Below, one piece after another: positions 7,074 through 9,869 of a DNA stretch of 9,869 nt. The stretch is from CAZAMT01 sp964486145. Lineage in GTDB: Bacteria; Bacteroidota; Bacteroidia; Bacteroidales; JAAAOM01. A program made the translations under genes and the position numbers. Each line of letters starts with the position of its first letter. Within the stretch, counting starts at the first letter, position 1. Location of the stretch: positions 1 through 9,869 of the forward strand of contig CAZAMT010000145.1 in the NCBI GenBank assembly GCA_964486145.1, written 5' to 3'. Below the pieces are notes generated by a model. The model had not been told where the DNA came from. It worked only from the letters and a program-made list of their open reading frames with translations, and searched no databases.

Positions 7074-7937
7074 ATGAGACAACTTAAAATCATTAAGCAA
7101 GTCACGAACAGGGAAACTCCCTCTCTCGACAAATATTTACATGAAATTGGAAAAGTTGAACTGATTTCTGCTGACGAAGAAGTAGAGTTGGCGAGGCGAA
7201 TTCGAAAAGGAGATCAAATAGCATTAAACAAACTAATTAAAGCCAATTTAAGATTTGTAGTTTCTGTGTCAAAACAATATCAAAATCAAGGGCTTACTTT
7301 GCCTGATTTGATCAATGAAGGAAATCTCGGTCTGATTAAAGCAGCCCAGCGTTTTGATGAAACACGTGGATTCAAATTTATATCGTATGCAGTATGGTGG
7401 ATACGGCAATCTATTTTACAGGCACTGGCAGAACAGGCAAGGATAGTCAGATTACCGTTAAATAAAATAGGTTCCATCAATAAAATAAATAAAGCATTTG
7501 CAGACCTCGAACAGAAATATGAAAGAGAACCTTCCGTTCAGGAAATTGCAGAAGCACTGGAGGTAGCACCCGATGATATAAAGGATTCGCTGCGTAGTTC
7601 TGGCAGGCATGTTTCCATGGATGCACCCATTACGCCAGGAGAAGAAGGTAATATGTATGATGTATTGTTGAGCTTTGACACACCCAGCCCGGATAAAGGT
7701 CTGCTAACTGATTCGCTTCGTCGGGAAATTGAAAGAGCGCTTTCGACCCTTACTTATAGAGAAGCAAATATTATTCGGTTGTATTTTGGCCTTAATGAAA
7801 AACATCAGCATACACTTGAAGAAATAGGTGAAGAGTTTAGCCTTACCCGTGAACGTGTGAGACAAATAAAAGAAAAAGCGATAAAAAGATTGAAACATAC
7901 TACCCGTTCAAAAAACCTTAAAACCTATCTTGGTTAA
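7074..7937 (+). CDS. rpoD: Primary RNA polymerase sigma factor (RpoD/SigA type)
   Basis: Housekeeping sigma-70 factor that directs RNA polymerase to promoters. The 287 residues show region 1.2 (about 17-48, SLDKYLHEIG), region 2 (about 50-118, with NLRFVVSVSKQY, then LINEGNLGLIKAAQRFD and the -10-recognising FISYAVWWIRQSI), region 3 (about 122-170) and region 4 (about 225-280, with the helix-turn-helix TLEEIGEEFSLTRERVRQIK from T247). Region 1.1 and the non-conserved spacer of proteobacterial RpoD are absent; this compact form is typical of the Bacteroidota primary sigma factor, which reads -33 TTTG / -7 TAnnTTTG promoters. The ATG at 7074 gives the expected N-terminus (MRQLKI). It is divergent from rho across a 371-bp gap. 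A stationary-phase paralogue is conceivable, but the start and length fit the primary factor better. Confidence 0.94.
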   Translation: MRQLKIIKQVTNRETPSLDKYLHEIGKVELISADEEVELARRIRKGDQIALNKLIKANLRFVVSVSKQYQNQGLTLPDLINEGNLGLIKAAQRFDETRGFKFISYAVWWIRQSILQALAEQARIVRLPLNKIGSINKINKAFADLEQKYEREPSVQEIAEALEVAPDDIKDSLRSSGRHVSMDAPITPGEEGNMYDVLLSFDTPSPDKGLLTDSLRREIERALSTLTYREANIIRLYFGLNEKHQHTLEEIGEEFSLTRERVRQIKEKAIKRLKHTTRSKNLKTYLG

Positions 7938-8056
7938 CATGTTTATTCTTTTGTAAATAAGCTACATAGAAGCTAAACATTGATATTTCTTTTGGTCATT
8001 CGCAAATCTTTGCAGTCATTTTTCCTTACATAAAACAAGGGTTTCATTGGATATCT
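7938..8056. other. Short intergenic gap between rpoD and rpe
   Basis: No gene is present. The only hairpins are very short (for example GCAA/TTGC around 8002-8013) and lack a proper T-run, so I do not call a terminator for rpoD. Confidence 0.5.
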
Positions 8057-8064
8057 TATATTTG
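8057..8064 (+). promoter_or_regulatory. Putative -7 element of the rpe promoter
   Basis: TATATTTG matches TAnnTTTG exactly and lies 15 nt before the rpe ATG, implying a very short leader of roughly 10 nt. No TTG is found 19-21 nt upstream, so the -33 half is weak. Confidence 0.5.
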
Positions 8065-8079
8065 TAAAAAATTTTTTCT

Positions 8080-8754
8080 ATGAACCATCTTGTAGCGCCA
8101 TCTATTTTATCGGCTGATTTTAAAAATTTGCAAAAGGACATTGAAATGCTCAACGAAAGTGAAGCTGACTGGATTCATGTTGATGTAATGGACGGTGTCT
8201 TTGTTCCAAATATCTCATTTGGTATACCCGTCATGAAAGCGATTAAACCTATTGCAAAAAAGCCACTTGATGTGCATTTAATGATTGTTGAACCTGATCA
8301 CTTCATTGAACCATTTCATGAAGCAGGAGCCAGTTGTTTAAATGTTCATTATGAAGCCTGTACCCATTTGCACCGAACCATTGACAGAATTAAATCACTG
8401 GAAATGATGGCCGCCGTTACCTTAAATCCACATACCCCGGTTCATCTCCTTGAAGAAATTATACAGGATATTGATATGGTATTGGTTATGTCGGTTAATC
8501 CGGGATTTGGAGGCCAGTCGTTTATTGAAAACTCACTTGATAAGGTAAGAAGGCTGCGGGAACTTATTGACCGTAAAAACTCAAAAACCCTCATTGAAAT
8601 TGATGGCGGAGTATCATTGGTGAATGCAAATGAAATTCTCAATGCTGGCGTGGATGTGCTGGTTGCCGGAAATACTGTTTTTGCATCAGAAAACCCCAAA
8701 GATACGATCCGGAAACTAAAAGAATTTCGTGCTGGTAAACAGCACATTGCATAG
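8080..8754 (+). CDS. rpe: Ribulose-phosphate 3-epimerase
   Basis: Interconverts D-ribulose 5-phosphate and D-xylulose 5-phosphate in the non-oxidative pentose phosphate pathway; a cytoplasmic TIM-barrel metalloenzyme. The 224-residue product is standard length. Visible are APSILSADF (6-14), HVDVMDG (33-39) with metal ligands H33 and D35, HLMI with H66, the flexible-loop motif VNPGFGGQSF (139-148), and EIDGGV with D175. The four ligands H33, D35, H66 and D175 form the expected metal site, with D35 and D175 as the acid/base pair. The phosphate-binding AGNTVF segment follows near the C-terminus. The ATG at 8080 leads directly into the first strand and there is no clear Shine-Dalgarno sequence. 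It appears to be transcribed separately from rpoD, 142 bp upstream. Confidence 0.97.
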   Translation: MNHLVAPSILSADFKNLQKDIEMLNESEADWIHVDVMDGVFVPNISFGIPVMKAIKPIAKKPLDVHLMIVEPDHFIEPFHEAGASCLNVHYEACTHLHRTIDRIKSLEMMAAVTLNPHTPVHLLEEIIQDIDMVLVMSVNPGFGGQSFIENSLDKVRRLRELIDRKNSKTLIEIDGGVSLVNANEILNAGVDVLVAGNTVFASENPKDTIRKLKEFRAGKQHIA

Positions 8755-8883
8755 TTTCATAACGGGTTTTTCTGCATGGGCCGAAATAAAAAAATATGAA
8801 TAAAGCTAACGAATGTTCGTGCTATCGTTGTAACTGCAAATATTGAATTCTGAATCCAAAACCCTGAACAAGGAAACCTATCC
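8755..8883. other. Intergenic gap after rpe
   Basis: No gene and no credible terminator are present. ACGAA/TTCGT around 8809-8820 makes a 5-bp stem with a 2-nt loop and no T-run, so I do not count it. Confidence 0.5.
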
Positions 8884-8886
8884 TTG
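8869..8886. repeat. 6-bp inverted repeat overlapping the -33 element of the transporter promoter
   Basis: CAAGGA at 8869-8874 and TCCTTG at 8881-8886 are exact reverse complements separated by 6 nt; the right arm contains the TTG taken as the -33 element. This could be an operator for a small dimeric regulator, but six matching bases can also occur by chance. Confidence 0.3.
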
Positions 8887-8913
8887 AACATTACTCCATT
8901 TCTTCTATCTTTG
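8884..8913 (+). promoter_or_regulatory. Bacteroidota-type promoter for the EamA transporter gene
   Basis: TTG at 8884-8886 and TATCTTTG at 8906-8913 are separated by exactly 19 nt, matching both halves of the Bacteroidota consensus. The likely start of transcription is about 8919-8922, giving a leader of roughly 25 nt before the GTG. This is the best promoter in the window. Confidence 0.7.
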
Positions 8914-8945
8914 CAGGCTTCTTATAAACAGAAGGGAAGCAAAGC

Positions 8946-9869
8946 GTGAAAAATTTAATTTTCAGTACTACTTTTATGGCCATTTTGGCTTGTTTTTTAT
9001 GGTCTACGGCATTTGCCGGGATCAAAGTTGGCCTGCAATATACAGAGCCATTAAATTTTGCCGGCATCCGGTTTTTTATAGCCGGTGTTTTGATTATTCC
9101 TATGGCCGGTAATCTTAAAAATTATGCTTTACAGGTAAAGAACAATTTCGGATTTATTTTGAAGATTAGTTTCTTTCAAACCTTTACGTTGTATACATTG
9201 TTTTATACAGGAATCAGCATGGTTCCAGGTGCCCTTGCGGCAATTGTGGTCGGGGCCTCCCCTTTGTTCGCATCCATCATGGCTCATTACTTTCTGCAAA
9301 ATGACAAAATGAGCTGGATGAAAACTTTTTCAATTAGTTTTGGACTTGTAGGTGTTGTTATCATAGCCTTAAGCCGCGGAAAATTTAGTTTTAGTGATGG
9401 ACATGAATTTTGGGGCCTTGTCATACTCATTCTCGCGAATATATCAGGAAATTTTGGAAATATTCTGGTTGCCCGCGATCGTAAAATCATTTCTCCACTG
9501 GTGTTAACCTCCAGCCAGATAATGATTGGCGGATTCCTGATTTTTTTGCTTTCCATACCCCTTGAAGGATTTGAACTGAGAATTTACCCATTACAGTATT
9601 ACGCTTCACTTGGATGGTTAAGCTTTTTATCAGCAGGTGCATTTTCCATCTGGTTCACACTGTTAAAACGACCGGGAACAAAAGTATCATACCTGAATGT
9701 TTGGAAATTTATCATCCCCGTATTTGGAGCTATGCTAAGCTGGATGATCATTCCGGATGAACAACCTGAATTCCCGGTGATTATCGGAATGATCGTAATC
9801 AGTATTTCGCTGATAACCCTGAATCTCGGTAATTTAAGAAAAGGCAGGAGCAAAATAATTCAATCCTAA
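8946..9869 (+). CDS. EamA-family (drug/metabolite superfamily) membrane transporter
   Basis: Predicted inner-membrane permease of the DMT superfamily; relatives export amino acids, metabolites or drugs, and the substrate cannot be read from the sequence. The 307 residues show ten hydrophobic segments in two five-helix halves, roughly 7-27, 37-54, 69-91, 93-117, 125-145 and then 155-176, 184-206, 219-241, 248-271, 277-298. The first half has family features: the LWSTAFAGIKVGL stretch in helix 1, the R-F-F-I-A-G segment of helix 2, and the P-G-A-L-A helix 4 with a following A-S-P-L-F. The basic tail (RKGRSK) is probably cytoplasmic. GTG at 8946 is preferred: a purine-rich GAAGGGA lies just upstream and the next ATG (8979) would cut into helix 1. 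The stop is the last codon of the window, so the gene is complete. Confidence 0.87.
   Translation: MKNLIFSTTFMAILACFLWSTAFAGIKVGLQYTEPLNFAGIRFFIAGVLIIPMAGNLKNYALQVKNNFGFILKISFFQTFTLYTLFYTGISMVPGALAAIVVGASPLFASIMAHYFLQNDKMSWMKTFSISFGLVGVVIIALSRGKFSFSDGHEFWGLVILILANISGNFGNILVARDRKIISPLVLTSSQIMIGGFLIFLLSIPLEGFELRIYPLQYYASLGWLSFLSAGAFSIWFTLLKRPGTKVSYLNVWKFIIPVFGAMLSWMIIPDEQPEFPVIIGMIVISISLITLNLGNLRKGRSKIIQS

Noticed and set aside
1..9869. CRISPR array, tRNA or rRNA genes, toxin-antitoxin pair, prophage or complete insertion sequence
   Set aside because: Read through on both strands; no regularly spaced repeats, no tRNA-like arms, and no transposase, integrase or toxin-like reading frame was found.

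Overview
The window looks like ordinary chromosome from a member of the Bacteroidota, probably an anaerobic or fermentative one. Three things point there. The primary sigma factor has the short 287-residue form without region 1.1. Rho carries a long Lys/Pro/Glu-rich linker between its N-terminal and RNA-binding domains. Several intergenic gaps hold the Bacteroidota promoter motif TAnnTTTG, once with TTG exactly 19 nt upstream. Most genes lack a clear Shine-Dalgarno sequence and start after A/T-rich leaders. The organism call is inference; I could not search a database.

Layout. Positions 13-4740 are on the minus strand: peptide deformylase (def) and RuvX/YqgF, which overlap by 4 bp, then a strong hairpin terminator, then a full-length single-chain pyruvate:ferredoxin oxidoreductase (nifJ/por). 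A 369-bp gap follows that holds a 184-bp MITE-like repeat, then rho, also on the minus strand. A 371-bp very A/T-rich gap separates rho from the divergent primary sigma factor gene (rpoD) on the plus strand. Downstream on the plus strand are ribulose-phosphate 3-epimerase (rpe) and a ten-helix EamA-family transporter whose stop codon is the last codon of the window.

How they fit together. This is housekeeping machinery: transcription initiation (RpoD) and termination (Rho), N-terminal formyl removal from new proteins (Def), a RuvX nuclease-fold protein with a nucleic-acid processing role, ferredoxin-linked pyruvate oxidation to acetyl-CoA, the pentose phosphate epimerase, and a metabolite exporter of unknown substrate. 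Only ruvX-def looks like an operon; the rest seem separately transcribed.

I found no defence system, CRISPR array, RNA gene, prophage or complete insertion sequence. The least explained stretch is the inverted-repeat element at 4928-5111, which abuts and slightly overlaps the rho stop codon. The other items worth a second look are promoter/terminator arrangements and a recent tandem duplication inside the Rho linker.
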